A stretch of DNA of 64,000 nt, from positions 16,976,376 to 17,040,375 of the forward strand of contig NC_092567.1 of assembly GCF_037975245.1 (NCBI RefSeq), in the 5' to 3' direction. The notes under the pieces are model-generated. The model did no database searches. It worked only from the letters and a program-made list of their open reading frames with translations, and had not been told where the DNA came from. The DNA comes from Apostichopus japonicus. Lineage: Eukaryota > Echinodermata > Holothuroidea > Aspidochirotida > Stichopodidae. Both the position numbers and the translations under genes were made by a program. Shown here piece by piece: positions 10,479 to 21,696 of this stretch (its first letter is position 1; each line of letters opens with the position of its first letter).

Positions 10479-11904
10479 GTGGGGGCGTTGGGGGGGGGGG
10501 CTTAAAAGTGTTTATATAATTGTCAACTTTGGCTTTCTTATTTGCAGATTAGATTATCAAAATACATTCTTCATGAAAATAAACTTGATTGAAATAACTG
10601 ATATTAATAGTAGTAATCCCTGAGAAGGACAGTCGAGAGGAAATTTAACTTTTGACAGATATGAAAGAGGGAGATATTTTAAGAATCCTGGTTAAATTGG
10701 CATCCACTTTATAACCAGTTTTCATCGTTTGGGAAGTTGGCATATCTTGCAGCAGAAGTGAATGTCAAGCAATAAGTGTCATGTCTTAGTAGCACACTAA
10801 CGAAAGTTCTGTTTTTTGTTTTTCAAATTACGTTTCTGCTTCAAAATTGGGATTTATCCCAGTACGAATACCCTGCAGTGATTATAACATCGTTAGCTTG
10901 ACATCGACTTATGTAAAGTTAGGACCCTATGTAATCCTTTGTCAAAACCGTAAAGTAAAGAAATCCATACATTTTTTTCTTCTTCTAACAGAGTACTTCT
11001 ATGACATCACACCTGTTTGCTTCAAGTTTACCTAGCGTACAATACTGTGGCAATTTCAATTATTGATATCTCAAGGAATGTAGGAATGGAATGTAATAAC
11101 ATTTCACCTGGATTCTTGGAATGTGTTTCATATGTATCCAGTCTCTGGGCTTCCTTTTTTAATGATCTCAAAATTTTGGAACCTGGTTTGCTTTTTTGTT
11201 TTCCAAACTGATTTGTTTAATTTAATTTGTTACTTAAATTGAGATTATAGATACTGATGGTGAGTATCTTCACTTCTGTTGGTTGAATTAATCATGCAAT
11301 GAACCAATTGTGTGTGGTGAAATCTAAGCAGAGTGACTTAAATAAGAAGAATTTACAAAACTGATTGTTCTCGTCTCATCTTCCGTGTTTTTTATTTTCT
11401 TCTCATGTCTTTCTCCTATTGGTTCCTAACCCTGGTTTCATCCATAAAAATAATAGAGAGACATTCTATGAATTTTGGGGAAAGCTAGCATCTCTGATAC
11501 TGAAAAGACTTTTCATCGCACAAGATGTTTGTTTTCTCCGTATTAAGAGTGGCTAATGCAAAATGTTCATTCATACCACAGTAATTTCTTCGTTGCAAAC
11601 CTGCGTAAAGATTCGGCGTCCCACAGACCACTTGCCTCAGTTTTTTCTCAATAATTGTGTGTAATGTATTTCATTTTCATGAATCGTCAAAAGTAGCCAT
11701 TGTCATTATGACATCGACATTGCTTAAAGAGTGATCTACATACTTATCATTGTCGTGGGAGCTGGTTGTTTTGGAAATACTGCAAAGCATGGCATCCATA
11801 AATGTTTGATCAGTTGCTCTATGGTTGGATGTATAGGGTCTGTGTTCCGCTAGCAACACTTAGTGTGCATTGAAGTACGTAGGCAATACACTCAATGTAT
11901 AGTA
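10479..11904. other. Shared right flank, first part (block A)
   Basis: Starts with a G-run (10491-10500 region) and is nearly identical to 49196-50610. No gene is clear. One spot could be a short terminal exon: a pyrimidine-rich acceptor ending at 10991 followed by an open stretch YFYDITPVCFKFT and TAG at 11033-11035. It is identical in block B, but the whole flank is conserved, so this is weak evidence. Confidence 0.35.
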
Positions 11905-11945
11905 TGTGTATGTATGTATTTTAGATCCTCCTGCAACCTTTTAGT
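11905..11945 (-). mobile_element. SINE 3'-tail fragment
   Basis: The minus strand carries GGAGGATCTAAAATACATAC and a CATA-rich tail, matching the tail of the tRNA-derived SINE at 1468-1702. The tRNA-like head is absent. A matching fragment lies at about 50610-50650. Confidence 0.5.
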
Positions 11946-11977
11946 TTACTAAACCCGCCAAGCAAGTTCGTTTATGA

Positions 11978-13099
11978 CAGCGGCGTAACGATGAGTCTGG
12001 GGGCCCCTGGGTCCAGGGAAGGAAGGGCCCCTGGCTGCTGCGGAGAATCAACCGATGTGCGCGCAGCGCACATCACGAGCGCGAAGCTCTGGGGTTCTAC
12101 AAGCTCTGTGGTGCAATCTAAGCCGTATATGGAACATTTCGTGGTGATTTTATCGACTGAGATTTTGGGGGAAATCTGCGTTCATAGACACAATTTGGGT
12201 CTGCCTTGTCTGTCATACTGGGAACATGAAAAAATGTGTTGCAAAGCTAGAATACATTAAGAGATTGAAAGGACAATAAGACCAAATGACCAAAGTCCAA
12301 TTAACATAAACATGTATATTTCCACCCGTGGCGTAACTCCTGTGGACAAATGGTATCCAAGTTCCCGAGAACTTGGAAAGGCTAGAGCTTGAATTTACTG
12401 AGCCTGGCCTTCTTGTCAGCAAACATATCGATTAGTCCATCTACATCAAGTGACCATGCCTCCTCGCTCTCGATGGATAGGATAGCCAGCGAAAGCAGTC
12501 GATCTTGAGAAATGGTTGAACGTAGGTACAACTGGCCAAATTTGGGGACATTTGGGCAAAATATCAGCAAAACGGTGGAAAATATGCCAAATTCGATTTA
12601 CTGTCTGATACGGAAACATACAAATCCACACACAAATCTCAGACATCGGCGATTTGGCCGATAGCTGAGGAAAGCATCAGCCACAGGGGTTCAAAATATG
12701 CCAAATTTGTGTCATTTGGCCAGTTATCGGCCAATGTCATGTGGCAACCCTGACCGAGAGCGAATTCATTGAAATTAGAGGCGCTATTTCGCTATAATAT
12801 GTACCAGCGTAGCCTATCAAGTTCCAGTGTGCTCCTCAGGCTCTTGGGTCAGTCGTGCGGAAGAAAGGATACGAGATTTGTAGTTGCAGGGGCATATGAT
12901 TTATGACGAACATATTCACGCACAGAAAAATGTGTCCATTGTCTCGTTTATAGTTTCTTTTCCAACGAAAACGTGCCGTTTCAAAAAAAGAAAAAAAAGG
13001 GTACCCCTCTTCTAAGTTCTGTACGTCAGTGCAGCGGGGCCCCCTTTGGTCGGGGCCCCTGGGTTTGCCCCGTCCGAGCCCATAGGCGTTACGCCCCCG
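11978..13099. mobile_element. hAT element with transposase remnant (block A)
   Basis: The left end is CAGCGGCGTAACG and the right end, reverse-complemented, begins CGGGGGCGTAACG. The flanking 8 bp are GTTTATGA (11970-11977) and GGTTATGA (13100-13107), 7 of 8 identical, consistent with an aged 8-bp target duplication. GC-rich GGGGCCCC-type tracts lie just inside both ends. The interior carries a hAT C-terminal transposase fragment on the minus strand (12382-12528). Length is 1,122 bp, far short of an autonomous hAT, so it is a deletion derivative. The orthologous insertion in block B is 50689-51853. Confidence 0.75.
12382..12528 (-). pseudogene. hAT transposase C-terminal (hATC dimerisation) fragment
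   Basis: The minus strand reads YLRSTISQDRLLSLAILSIE, then an LDVDGLIDMFADKKAR-type ending and a stop. This is the pattern of the C-terminal dimerisation region of hAT transposases and ZMYM-type hAT proteins (RSTxxQxRLxxLAxLSIE...LDxDxLIDxFA). Roughly the last 49 residues remain. A possible acceptor (TTTGGCCAG) lies directly upstream, so this may be the last exon. The catalytic RNase-H-like core and BED finger are absent. The block B copy (51137-51283) differs by a few residues. Confidence 0.7.
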
Positions 13100-13107
13100 G
13101 GTTATGA

Positions 13108-13388
13108 AACGAATCCAGTGTCGAGTTTCGATTTGCGAGAGGCGGATTTTGGGGTAAATGTGACAACAACAAAAAACGTCAGCATTCCTACAAGTGTTTA
13201 GACATATAAGACCGCTTACATGCATGATGGTATGCAAGAAATGAATAATCCAAGATAAAAATGAAACTTCGACGTTCGATCAGGCCTACCTACATACATT
13301 CATTAATTAACTGCGTGGAATTTAGCGAGATCTGCACACTGTAGGTACAGGGATTTTTGAATAGTATAGGTCGTTGGTAGGGCATAAG
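13108..13388. other. Short gap between mobile elements
   Basis: No gene or repeat boundary was recognised here. Confidence 0.4.
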
Positions 13389-13556
13389 CAGGCGCGTATC
13401 CAGGGGGCGTTGGGGCGTGCGCCCCCGGGTAAGGAAAAGAGGAGAGAAAAAAAGAGAAGAAAAAAGGGGAAAAGAGGGATAAAAAGAAAAGGAGGAGAGG
13501 AAGGAAGGGAAAAGAAAAAGAAGAAAGAGAGAAAAAGGAGAAAAGGATGAAGTAGA
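13389..13556. repeat. hAT-like end plus polypurine tract (block A)
   Basis: CAGGCGCGTATCCAGGGGGCG at 13389 resembles a hAT-type terminus without a recognised partner. From about 13428 to 13556 the plus strand is almost pure A/G, giving a ~125-bp homopurine tract able to form triplex DNA. The block B equivalent is 52142-52310. Confidence 0.55.
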
Positions 13557-14040
13557 AGATAAACGCCAAGACCTCGGGAAGAGAAAGAGGAACAGTCATA
13601 ATTACAGCGCTGATCCCTATTATATACACAGGGTAGCCAGTGACAGATCGAAGATTACAGAGGGGACGTGCGCAGTGGCGGCGGAACCGGGGGGCTTGGG
13701 GGGTTCTAAGCCCCCCCCCAATAAAAAAGTTGAGGGGGCAAATGCATGATAAGCCCCCCAATATTTACCAAGGCTCCGAAACGTGCATCTGCCCATTTTT
13801 CAATGCATACTTGTCGATCTGTCCGATGCACACGTATACTCTATAGGTGTAATAATTTTAGTAATTGCTGGGGGACCCTCGGCCCGTCCCCTGGCTATAG
13901 ACCACATTGTCACCCCAACCGCGTCTTCACGCCCCGTGAAAAGTGGAAGCAGTGAGTGTGAGTACCGGTAAGCGTAACACAACTTCGTCTTAGGCCAATG
14001 ACTTGCCTCATTTCAGCCAGTTCTCCAACATCCCCTTACT

Positions 14041-14444
14041 TAGTGGCGGAGCGTCCATATATACAGTCAGGGGGCGGATGCCTCCCCCCCCCCCCTGACG
14101 GACTCAAATGGACTGCTGGCGCCCTTTTCAGCTTTTCACTACTTTTTACTTATTCGCGATTTTTGACTATTTTATTGCGCTCTCATATACCTATTGACAT
14201 TTGTCATATTCTGTTGGTGTAATTTTCCGACAAAATGGCGACGACACCTATTTATTCTCCGTTTATCTGCAAATTAGCAAGGCCCCGGAAAGGGTCATTT
14301 CCTGCAATCTAGGGAGTATCTTTACTCAAAAATTTCTGTACGCTCCGCGCCAACCTGTGGTGGCGCTCCGCTTAGATAGTGTCGAAAGCGCCCCTACAGA
14401 CCATTCTTGCCCTCCCTGACCAATACTCTATAGCTCCGCCACTG
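14041..14444. mobile_element. hAT-type MITE, nested inside 13673-14761
   Basis: The ends are TAGTGGCGGAGC and, reverse-complemented, CAGTGGCGGAGC. The 8-bp duplication CCCTTACT (14033-14040 and 14445-14452) is perfect. It holds a variant of the shared core at about 14283-14386. Being inside the outer element, it inserted later. Both are in block B as well, so both insertions predate the flank duplication. Confidence 0.88.
14283..14386 (+). repeat. Shared ~95-bp core (variant)
   Basis: Contains TACGCTCCGCGCCAA, CTGTGGTGGCGCTCC and CTTAGATAGT, as in the other copies, with more divergence at its left side. Confidence 0.6.
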
Positions 14445-14618
14445 CCCTTACTACACTCAAAAACATCTTTGCGAGTACACTACGAGTAATAGCTACTCTC
14501 TTAAAAAACCATCGAATATACAAATTACAATGTTTTTACAGACTTTTACGTGCAATCTGAGAAATTGCAGGCTTGAGACCCATGTTTTAGGGCTAGGTAT
14601 TCGCAGCATAAAACACTC

Positions 14619-14714
14619 GGGAAGTGCCGTTTCCGGCCATCTGGGGGTTTGAAAAAAACCAAAATTTTCTTGTACGCTCCGCGCCAACCGATGGTGGCGC
14701 TTGGCTTAGATAGT
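14619..14714 (+). repeat. Shared ~95-bp core
   Basis: Begins GGAAGTGCCGTTTCCGGCC, continues with TTTTCTTGTACGCTCC and a small palindrome GCGCCAACCGATGGTGGCGC, and ends CTTAGATAGT. Related copies lie at 14283, 18067, 19276, 20183, 21747 (minus), 23259, 53045 and 53374. Confidence 0.7.
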
Positions 14715-14805
14715 CTCCACACATTAGCGCCCCCAATAATTTTTCCGTTCCGCCGCGCCTGGACGTGCGCCTCACCCTACCCCTTACACCGACAACTCCA
14801 TTTTT

Positions 14806-15440
14806 AGCTCATACCAGCATGCTGGTGTGAGCTATTGTTAAAGTGCGGCGTCTATCACTCTATCACTCTGTCCGTCAACAATTGGTAAAACCGCTCCCAC
14901 TCACACAGTATTTAATGGAATTTCATGAAACTTGGACACAAGGACCATTGGGTATAGGGCCATCAGAGATGGTCCGAAATTTGGGGTCAATGGTCACCTG
15001 TGGGCCGTAATGGGCCATTTTGTGGAAATACGCAAAATGCTTCTTCTCCTACAGATTCCATGGTACAATGTTGAGGGTTTGTCACGATAGTACTATGGAA
15101 GTTTTACCTTCAGGGTGTTCATGAATTTGAGATCAAAGATCAACTAGGGGTCTTTTGTGGCCCGGGCCGCGGCCCTACATTTTCAAATTGCTCCTGTTCG
15201 TACAGTGTATGGCCAGTTATAATGAAACTTGGTCACAATGTTTCTCGGGATGAGAGTTACGAGGGGTGTTCGGAAAATTGAGGTCAAATGTCATTTAGGG
15301 GGTCATCGGGGGTCATTCTTTGTAATATTTTCAAATATCTCAATCTCCTCAAGATTTTGATGGATCATACTCAAAGTTGAACTGATGATTGTTGGATTGT
15401 GTATGAATAAGATGATGCCTAATACTTTTTGGTCAAAAAG
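14806..15440 (+). repeat. Interspersed repeat with ~150-bp modules (block A)
   Basis: Opens with a near-palindrome at 14806-14833 (AGCTCATACCAGCAT then ATGCTGGTGTGAGCT). It then contains about three modules, each with a GGTCAAnnnTCAnnTnGGGGTC-type segment and a 'ctcct..agatt' segment; the GGTCAA/GATCAA motifs recur near 14985, 15135 and 15282, about 150 bp apart. The modules resemble, on the opposite strand, the 145-bp tandem array at 58830-59900. The block B equivalent is 53568-54200. Confidence 0.55.
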
Positions 15441-15595
15441 TTAATTAATTACAATTAATACCCATTGTTTAAAAAAAATCTTAGCCTTCACCTTTTGCCA
15501 AAGCTCCTTTAATTTGTCTCCCAGTCTCTGCAGTGTTTGTTTAAATTTGTGGTTAAGCTCTGCAGAGGCTGTTAGTGGAATTAAAGCAGGACTGG

Positions 15596-15794
15596 TATGG
15601 CGCGAGAAAGCGGAATATATTATGTACAACAATATATATGCTTTACTTGCAAAATACATACATGTTTTACTTCAAAAATACATTTTAGACATATTTATAT
15701 ATATTCTGCAAAAAAATATATTCTCTGACACAAAATATTTATAATATAAATATATATTCTCTAAGAGAAAAAATATATATTTTCTTTCAATATA

Positions 15795-15873
<79 letters not shown>

Positions 15874-17078
15874 CTTGTTAAAAAACGTATATATTCTCTG
15901 ACAGAAAAATATTTTTCTCTAACAAAATATATAAATTCTGAGACAGAAAAAATATATATTTTACAGGAAAAATTATATTCTGTCCAAAAATATATTTTTA
16001 TTGTGTGTAAAGAAAATATATATATTCTCTAATAATCAAGACCTATTCTGTGCGAAAAATATATTCTGTACGAAAAATATATTCTGTGCGAAAATATATA
16101 TATGCTGTACAAAGTACGGAGCTCTGTAAGTGCTGACTAAGATGTTTGTTAAGTTGTTCAGTAACTTCAGCAGTGACCAGCCTGTTCATTACACTGGCCA
16201 TTCATAAAACGCACATGTTTGCTCAGTTCATAGTTAGTGGGTTTGCGATATCACATTGCACATGATAGTACCAGGGATTATTCCATAACAACTCCCTGAT
16301 TGTACGACGGTTCGTTCGACAGCGAAGCCTTCTGTACCGTACGTAATTAGCCGGCTTAACAGTTACTGCTCACTTCTTCACATTTCAAGCTTGGAACGTT
16401 AGCCGTTAGCAGTTTGCAAAACCTTGCAAAGGAAACAAACGTTGGAAAGTCATTTGCACAGCTCAAATTTCCTGCGATCTACCGCAAGTGCCTATTGAAA
16501 TCTGCAAGGCAGGTAAACTGTTACGTCAGTGGTGCAGGGCGCATTTCACTCAATTGTATATATATATTTTTTTAGAGAATATATATATTTTTCTCTTAGA
16601 GAATATATATATTTTTTCTCTTAGAGAATATATTTATTTTTTCTCGTAGAGAATATATATATTTTTCTCTCAGAGAATATATATATTATTTCTCTTAGAA
16701 AATATATATATTTTTTCTCTTAGAGAATATATATATTTTTTCTCTTAGAGAATATATATATTTTTTCTCTTAGAGAATATATTATTTTTCTCTTAGAGAA
16801 TATATATTTTTTTTCTCTTAGAGAATATATTTTTTTTTTCTCTTAGAGAATATATATTTTTTTTTCTCTTAGAGAATAAATATATTCTTGGCATAGAAAC
16901 ATAATTTTTGTGTTAGTATATATATCTTTACAGAATACTTATTGTTAGATAATATATTATTATAAACATAAATACAAATATGTCTAAAATGTATTTTTGA
17001 AGTTAACCATGTATATATTTCGCAAGTACAGCATATATATATATTTGTACGTAATATATTCCGCTTTCTCGCGCCATA
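15596..17078. mobile_element. AT-rich foldback element with ~105-bp inverted ends
   Basis: The left end starts TATGGCGCGAGAAAGCGGAA and the right end is its inverted copy, ending ...GCGCCATA. The two match closely over roughly 105 bp (15596-15705 against 16970-17078). The flanking 6 bp GACTGG occur at 15590-15595 and 17079-17084. Inside the arms are AT-rich repeats, with the motif TCTCTnAGAGAATATATA in many copies at right. The centre (about 16100-16550) is non-repetitive and shows no gene. The superfamily is not clear from a 6-bp duplication. The left half recurs in block B at 54348. Confidence 0.72.
16560..16875. repeat. Subterminal ~25-bp tandem repeat in foldback element
   Basis: About a dozen copies of a unit of the form TCTCTTAGAGAATATATATA followed by a T-run. 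Each unit contains a small palindrome (CTCTTAGAG/TATATA), so the array can fold into serial hairpins. Confidence 0.7.
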
Positions 17079-17238
17079 GACTGGAAGTTGTTATTAACTG
17101 TTGAACTGTAAGCATGAGAGCCGTATAGCCAATCGGCTATGGAACGCGAAAAGGGCAACCGTATTTCGTTGTCTAAACTAAGTTTGTTGCTGCCTAAACT
17201 AAAGCTGTTGCTGCTAGTTTACCATGTTGCTGTTGTTC

Positions 17239-17437
17239 GTTGATGTCTAAAGTCACGTTGATGACTAAACGCGCGTTGATGACTAAACGGGCGTTAATGT
17301 CTAAACTCACGTTGATTTATAAACTTACGGTTGATGTCTAAACTCACGTTGATGTCTAAACTCACGTTGATGTCTAAACTCACGTTGATGTATAAACTCA
17401 CGTTGATGTCTACACTTTCGTTGCTATCTAAAGTTCG
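17239..17437. repeat. 18-bp minisatellite
   Basis: About 11 copies of GTTGATGTCTAAACTCAC, with increasing divergence toward both ends. Because 18 is a multiple of three, one minus-strand frame reads as a six-residue repeat (DINVSL). I consider that frame incidental. Confidence 0.85.
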
Positions 17438-18066
17438 TTTGTGAACACATTGTGAACGAACATCATTCTTTCTTTTCAAAAGAATTATAACAATCAACCG
17501 CAAGTTGCTTCCGTGCAGTGCTAACAACATATCTATTACAGAGATTTTCATGCTAAATACAGCCAATGACGTTTTCTAAAATTTCCCGAGATTTGTTTGG
17601 TTAATAGTCCCTTACCCATTGTCTGCAAACATGCTTGCATCTTCAGTGCTCAATGAACGCAAAGTATGAAGGTTCAACTATGTAACGCGAAAGGGGGGGG
17701 GGGGGGGGGTAATCGTTAATGTCATGCCGGATTTGTAGCAACAGCCATGTAAATATCCTTAACAACCTGATTTGTCGAACAAAATCACGTTGTTAACGAT
17801 ATTTACATGATAGTTGATACAACTCCGAGGACGTTATTTACATTTATATTGTTAATGTCATATTTGATGTTTGTGTGTATGGACGCCTTGAACAATTGTT
17901 CAATTGTGCATTGGAACCAACTGTGGCTGGTCTTGAACTCGACCGAGTCGTCGGGGAACATGACGCATTTCGGGAAGGGGCGACCGCCCACCCCCGAGCA
18001 AATTTTCTCTATGATATCGCTAATAATTTAAAAATAGACAATGCTTAGATGCAACTTACAATGCCT
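17438..18066. other. Non-coding stretch with a long G-run
   Basis: Holds a run of about 18 G residues near 17692-17709. No gene was recognised. Confidence 0.4.
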
Positions 18067-18211
18067 GGGAAGTGTCATATCCAGCGATCTGGGAGGCATT
18101 TTCGGCCAAAATTTTCTTGTACGATTCGCGCCAACTTATGGTGGCGCTTCGCTTAGATAGTTTGCCTACAGGCTTCGCCCTTCCCTTGGCAAATTACTCG
18201 CTACACGCCTG
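18067..18211 (+). mobile_element. Shared core plus hAT-like right end (5'-truncated)
   Basis: The shared core (18067-18161) is followed by CCTTGGCAAATTACTCGC and a terminus TACACGCCTG at 18211. The matching left end was not found, so the element is truncated or disrupted. Confidence 0.55.
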
Positions 18212-18311
18212 TTCGAATTTGTAAAGCAAAGAGCAGACATCACATAATATCAGTGAGCATGAAAGTGCATGTTCAAAAATGAACAGCCTCAAAACTGTCT
18301 ATGTGTGTAGT

Positions 18312-18740
18312 CAAAGGCGTAGGAGCCCAATTGGATTTGGGGGCTGTAACGACTTGCCCGAAAAATATAACCAAAATTTTTCGCTGGGCGCGCGTTCAAC
18401 ATGTTAATGTCAATATGATATAAGCAAGCATAGGTCATTACATCGCATGGCATCGTGTACCGTACGGTCCTTCAAAGTTGCGCACTCATCCGCAGGATGC
18501 TAATGTAAACAACGAAATGTCTTATGTAGATGGAGAAACAGTATACAGGTCCAATTATGTCAAAACTCTCTTTTACAGTAGTAATGGCGAATTAGTCTGC
18601 CAAGCTTAGAACTTTATTTTAATTACCAAGGAGATCATTTTTAAACTATTCATTTATTCTCAGGATATTGCCCGAATTTTCAGGGGAACAAGTTTGGTTG
18701 GGGGGGGGGGGGGCTGCAGCCCCCGCCTCCTACGCCTATG
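18312..18740. mobile_element. hAT-type MITE
   Basis: The ends are CAAAGGCGTAGGAG and, reverse-complemented, CATAGGCGTAGGAG. A perfect 8-bp duplication TGTGTAGT flanks it (18304-18311 and 18741-18748). A long G-run sits near the right end (about 18700-18712). The 429-bp interior has no coding capacity. Confidence 0.85.
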
Positions 18741-18748
18741 TGTGTAGT

Positions 18749-19275
18749 GTTCGGGTTCGAAATATCTGATATCGGAAATATCTGCTATTTTTCATTTCCT
18801 TCAACGAAGTTTTATAATTGCCGTTTTAAGAGTTTGTAATATTTGTACACCAATAAATTAACTGTGTCTGAATTTTCGAAAACTTCCTGACCACCATTCT
18901 TCATCATACTTCCCTCTACTCGTAGCAATTTTGACCTCTCTGTTAGGGGTTGAAGGAGGTTTTTCTATATTGGTTGTCCATACATTGAATTTTGTGCAAC
19001 ATTATGTATATGTTTTGAAGTGATTTTCTTCACGAGAAATGTGAATTTTCAAATTCTGAACAAATAATGGGCTACTTTGAAAAGTGGGGCTTTCGGATAT
19101 TGTGGGCCGTGACGTAGAATCACCTACAAAAGCAATGATCCACAGGACATGCAATGAGGTCAAACATGATGTGTGACTGGTTACAATCTTCAAAAAGGTT
19201 ATGGATGAAAAAAAATATTGGGAAATACTTGGTTCTCAGGCAAAAGTGTACATGTGGTTGGTCATTTTCAAGCCC
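18749..19275. other. Non-coding stretch, no feature seen
   Basis: No gene or repeat boundary was recognised. Confidence 0.35.
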
Positions 19276-19411
19276 GAGAAGTGCCATTTCCGGTGATCTA
19301 GGGGGTATCAAAACCTGAAATTTTCTTGTACGCTCCGCGCCAACCGATGGTGGCGATCCGCTTAGATAGTAATTCGCGCCCCCGGGTTAGAAAATCCTGG
19401 ATACGCCCCTG
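19276..19411 (+). mobile_element. Shared core plus hAT-like right end (5' end not found)
   Basis: Core at 19276-19370, then GCGCCCCCGGGTTAG and a terminus CTGGATACGCCCCTG ending at 19411. The left partner was not found. Confidence 0.55.
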
Positions 19412-19493
19412 ATAAGCCCTAGATATTGTGTACATTATTGGTGTTCGATCGCGGGACGCAAACTTTTTTTCTCGAGTAACAACACTTTCACTC

Positions 19494-19775
19494 GTTTTAC
19501 TTGATTTTCGACATTCACATCATATGTATAGCTACAGCATTTGAAGAGCTCAATATTAAATTAGTTGAAAAGTGCAGTATTTTTATGCTGGTACTAGTTG
19601 GTCGCGACACTAGCCTTTTGGCTTTATCCACACATCTGCGTATGGCCACATTATCTAAGGAGCTCAAAGTAAATCAGTTGACAGGTGCAGTATTTTTTAT
19701 GTTGATATGTTGTCTAGACACTCCAAGTTTTACTTGATTTCTGACATTCACAGCATATTCATAGCCTATAAACAA
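19494..19775 (+). repeat. Imperfect direct duplication, ~235-bp offset
   Basis: TTTTACTTGATTTTCGACAT at 19494 recurs as TTTTACTTGATTTCTGACAT at about 19729. GCTCAA and GTGCAGTATTTTT segments are also repeated between them. It looks like an old tandem duplication. Confidence 0.45.
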
Positions 19776-20109
19776 TATCATAGACGCTTTGCGTAAGAGT
19801 TGTATACCGTACTACAGCGCAGTGTGCATTGCAGGCCGTCCAGGCATGTATATATGGTCTAACACCAAATTTCTCGCTGCGCGGCACTTTGAGTCATATT
19901 GAAAGGCATTCGATTATCATAATTGATAGATACTTGATCCAACGTAGCACACATTTATCTTCACTTAATTTGTATCAAATAGCAAACAATGTATTGATTT
20001 GATTTCCAAAGTTAATTTAAACCATGCATTTTACTATCGTAGCCCCGACAATAAGTTATAAACTGTATAGACTAACAGAAACGCGGACGGGCTGGTTTTG
20101 CACCCTGGG

Positions 20110-20357
20110 CAGGCGTGTAGCCAAGGGGGGGGGGGCGAAGGGGGCGAAAATAGAAAATGCTTAGATGCAACTTACAAGGCCTGGAAAGTTCCATTTCCAG
20201 CGATATGGGAGGCATTTTCAGCCAAATTTTTCTTGTAAGCCTACGCTTCGACTTATGGTGGCACTACGCTTAGATAGTTTGCAGAAACATATTTACGGTT
20301 CTGATAGTTTGCCTACAGGTTCGCCCCTCCCTTGGCAAATTCCTGGCTACGCACCTG
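20110..20357. mobile_element. Short hAT-type MITE (248 bp)
   Basis: The ends are CAGGCGTGTAGCCAAGG and, reverse-complemented, CAGGTGCGTAGCCAGG. A perfect 8-bp duplication ACCCTGGG flanks it (20102-20109 and 20358-20365). It consists of a G-run, the shared core (20183-20278) and a terminal segment, so it is close to a minimal version of this family. Confidence 0.88.
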
Positions 20358-20474
20358 ACCCTGGGTACTTTTTTGTTTGTTATTTAAACCAGTTAACTGT
20401 CGTTGAAAACCAGCAACGAGTTGAATGTATAGATTAATAAAAGCGAGACATGTGTGGCAAGCCAAATGCTCAAT

Positions 20475-20850
20475 AAATCGAGAAACATGGATTTTCGGTC
20501 GAAAAACCATGTTTATCGACCGAAAAACCATGTTTATCGACCGATAAAAATGGTTTTCACCGAAAAACCATGATTATCGGCAGATAAACATGGTTTTTCT
20601 GAGAAACATGGTTTATCGAACCATAAACAGGGATTTTCATTAGATATTCCATGTTTTTCTTTCGAAAATCCATGTTTATCGGCGATAAACCATGTTTATC
20701 GGCGATAAACCATGTTTTTCCATGGTTTATCGCCGATAAACATGGTTTATCGACTGATAAACCATGTTTTTCTTTCGAAAATCCATGTTTATCGGCGATA
20801 AACCATGTTTATCGACCGATAAGCATAGTTTATCGGCGATAAATCATGTT
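20475..20850. repeat. Left arm: ~20-bp palindromic tandem repeat
   Basis: Roughly 18 copies of a degenerate unit built from CATG, a 4-5 base T/A run and TCGnCGA (for example CATGTTTATCGGCGATAAAC). Each unit is nearly self-complementary. Variation is concentrated in the TCGnCGA spacer. Confidence 0.85.
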
Positions 20851-21696
20851 TTTATATTTGGCGACTGATGAAAATTTACCGGAACTACTTCCAAAACTCT
20901 AAATGTTAAGTTAGTATATATATGATAAAATCTTTGGTTCCGAAGCCGCATGTGGGCGAGCCGTACGCAAACTTCGTATGGGCCCGGTCCTTTCCATAAT
21001 TAGGAACAACGAAATATGGCCCCTGTTACCGATGTGAAACTGTTCATGGTGTGCACCGGGTTGTATCTCCTGATAAATTCTGCGTTGGCGCCTTTGCCGA
21101 ATAGAGAGGAGAGATTATCAAATTCCCAACCTTCTGTTGACTATTTCATACACAGACTTTCCAGGTTACTGCGGAATTTTTGTACTGTAATGTAAATAAA
21201 ATCTTATATAGCGCACTATACGCGCAATGCATCTGTGCGCTTTACAAACAATCTAGAAAATACAATGCCAAAACAGGTTTGACTTTGCTTAGCCATTGGA
21301 CTATTATAAGCCTTTATATTATGCAGTTAGGCTATTTCCATAGAGTTATTAACGAGTTCCTATTATGCTCAATGGCCGTTTCCTATGACTTTAACGGTCT
21401 TCTGTATACACGGGCGGCGATTTGTTTCAAATATTGGGGGGGGGGGGGGGATTGGCTTGGGTGCCGGCGGGTAGCATCTTTCATCCCCAAAATTGTTCGC
21501 ACGCTTCATGGTATTTTGTATATATACATATATACTGGTTGCTACAGCCCTATATTTTCCTTTTTTATCGGCAAACCAAATTTCATTACGGATGCGGTCC
21601 GTCTAGCTAATTCATTTCGAAAAGTCAAAACAGCTTTTGGTGAAAGTCTGTGATGTTTTTTGGTGATATTTAGAAACAAATTGTGACACGGTTAGA

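Larger units (their letters stand above)
13673..14761. mobile_element. hAT-type MITE, outer element of a nest (block A)
   Basis: The left end is CAGTGGCGGCGGAACC and the right end, reverse-complemented, is CAGGCGCGGCGGAACGG. A perfect 8-bp duplication GACGTGCG occupies 13665-13672 and 14762-14769. Total length is 1,089 bp, of which 412 bp are the nested MITE at 14041-14444 plus its duplication. A copy of the ~95-bp shared core lies near the right end (14619-14714). No coding capacity. Confidence 0.88.

Noticed and set aside
21180-21653. 157-codon open frame inside the foldback element as a transposase
   Set aside because: No transposase motif, spans a G-run and has no homologue I recognise; judged chance.
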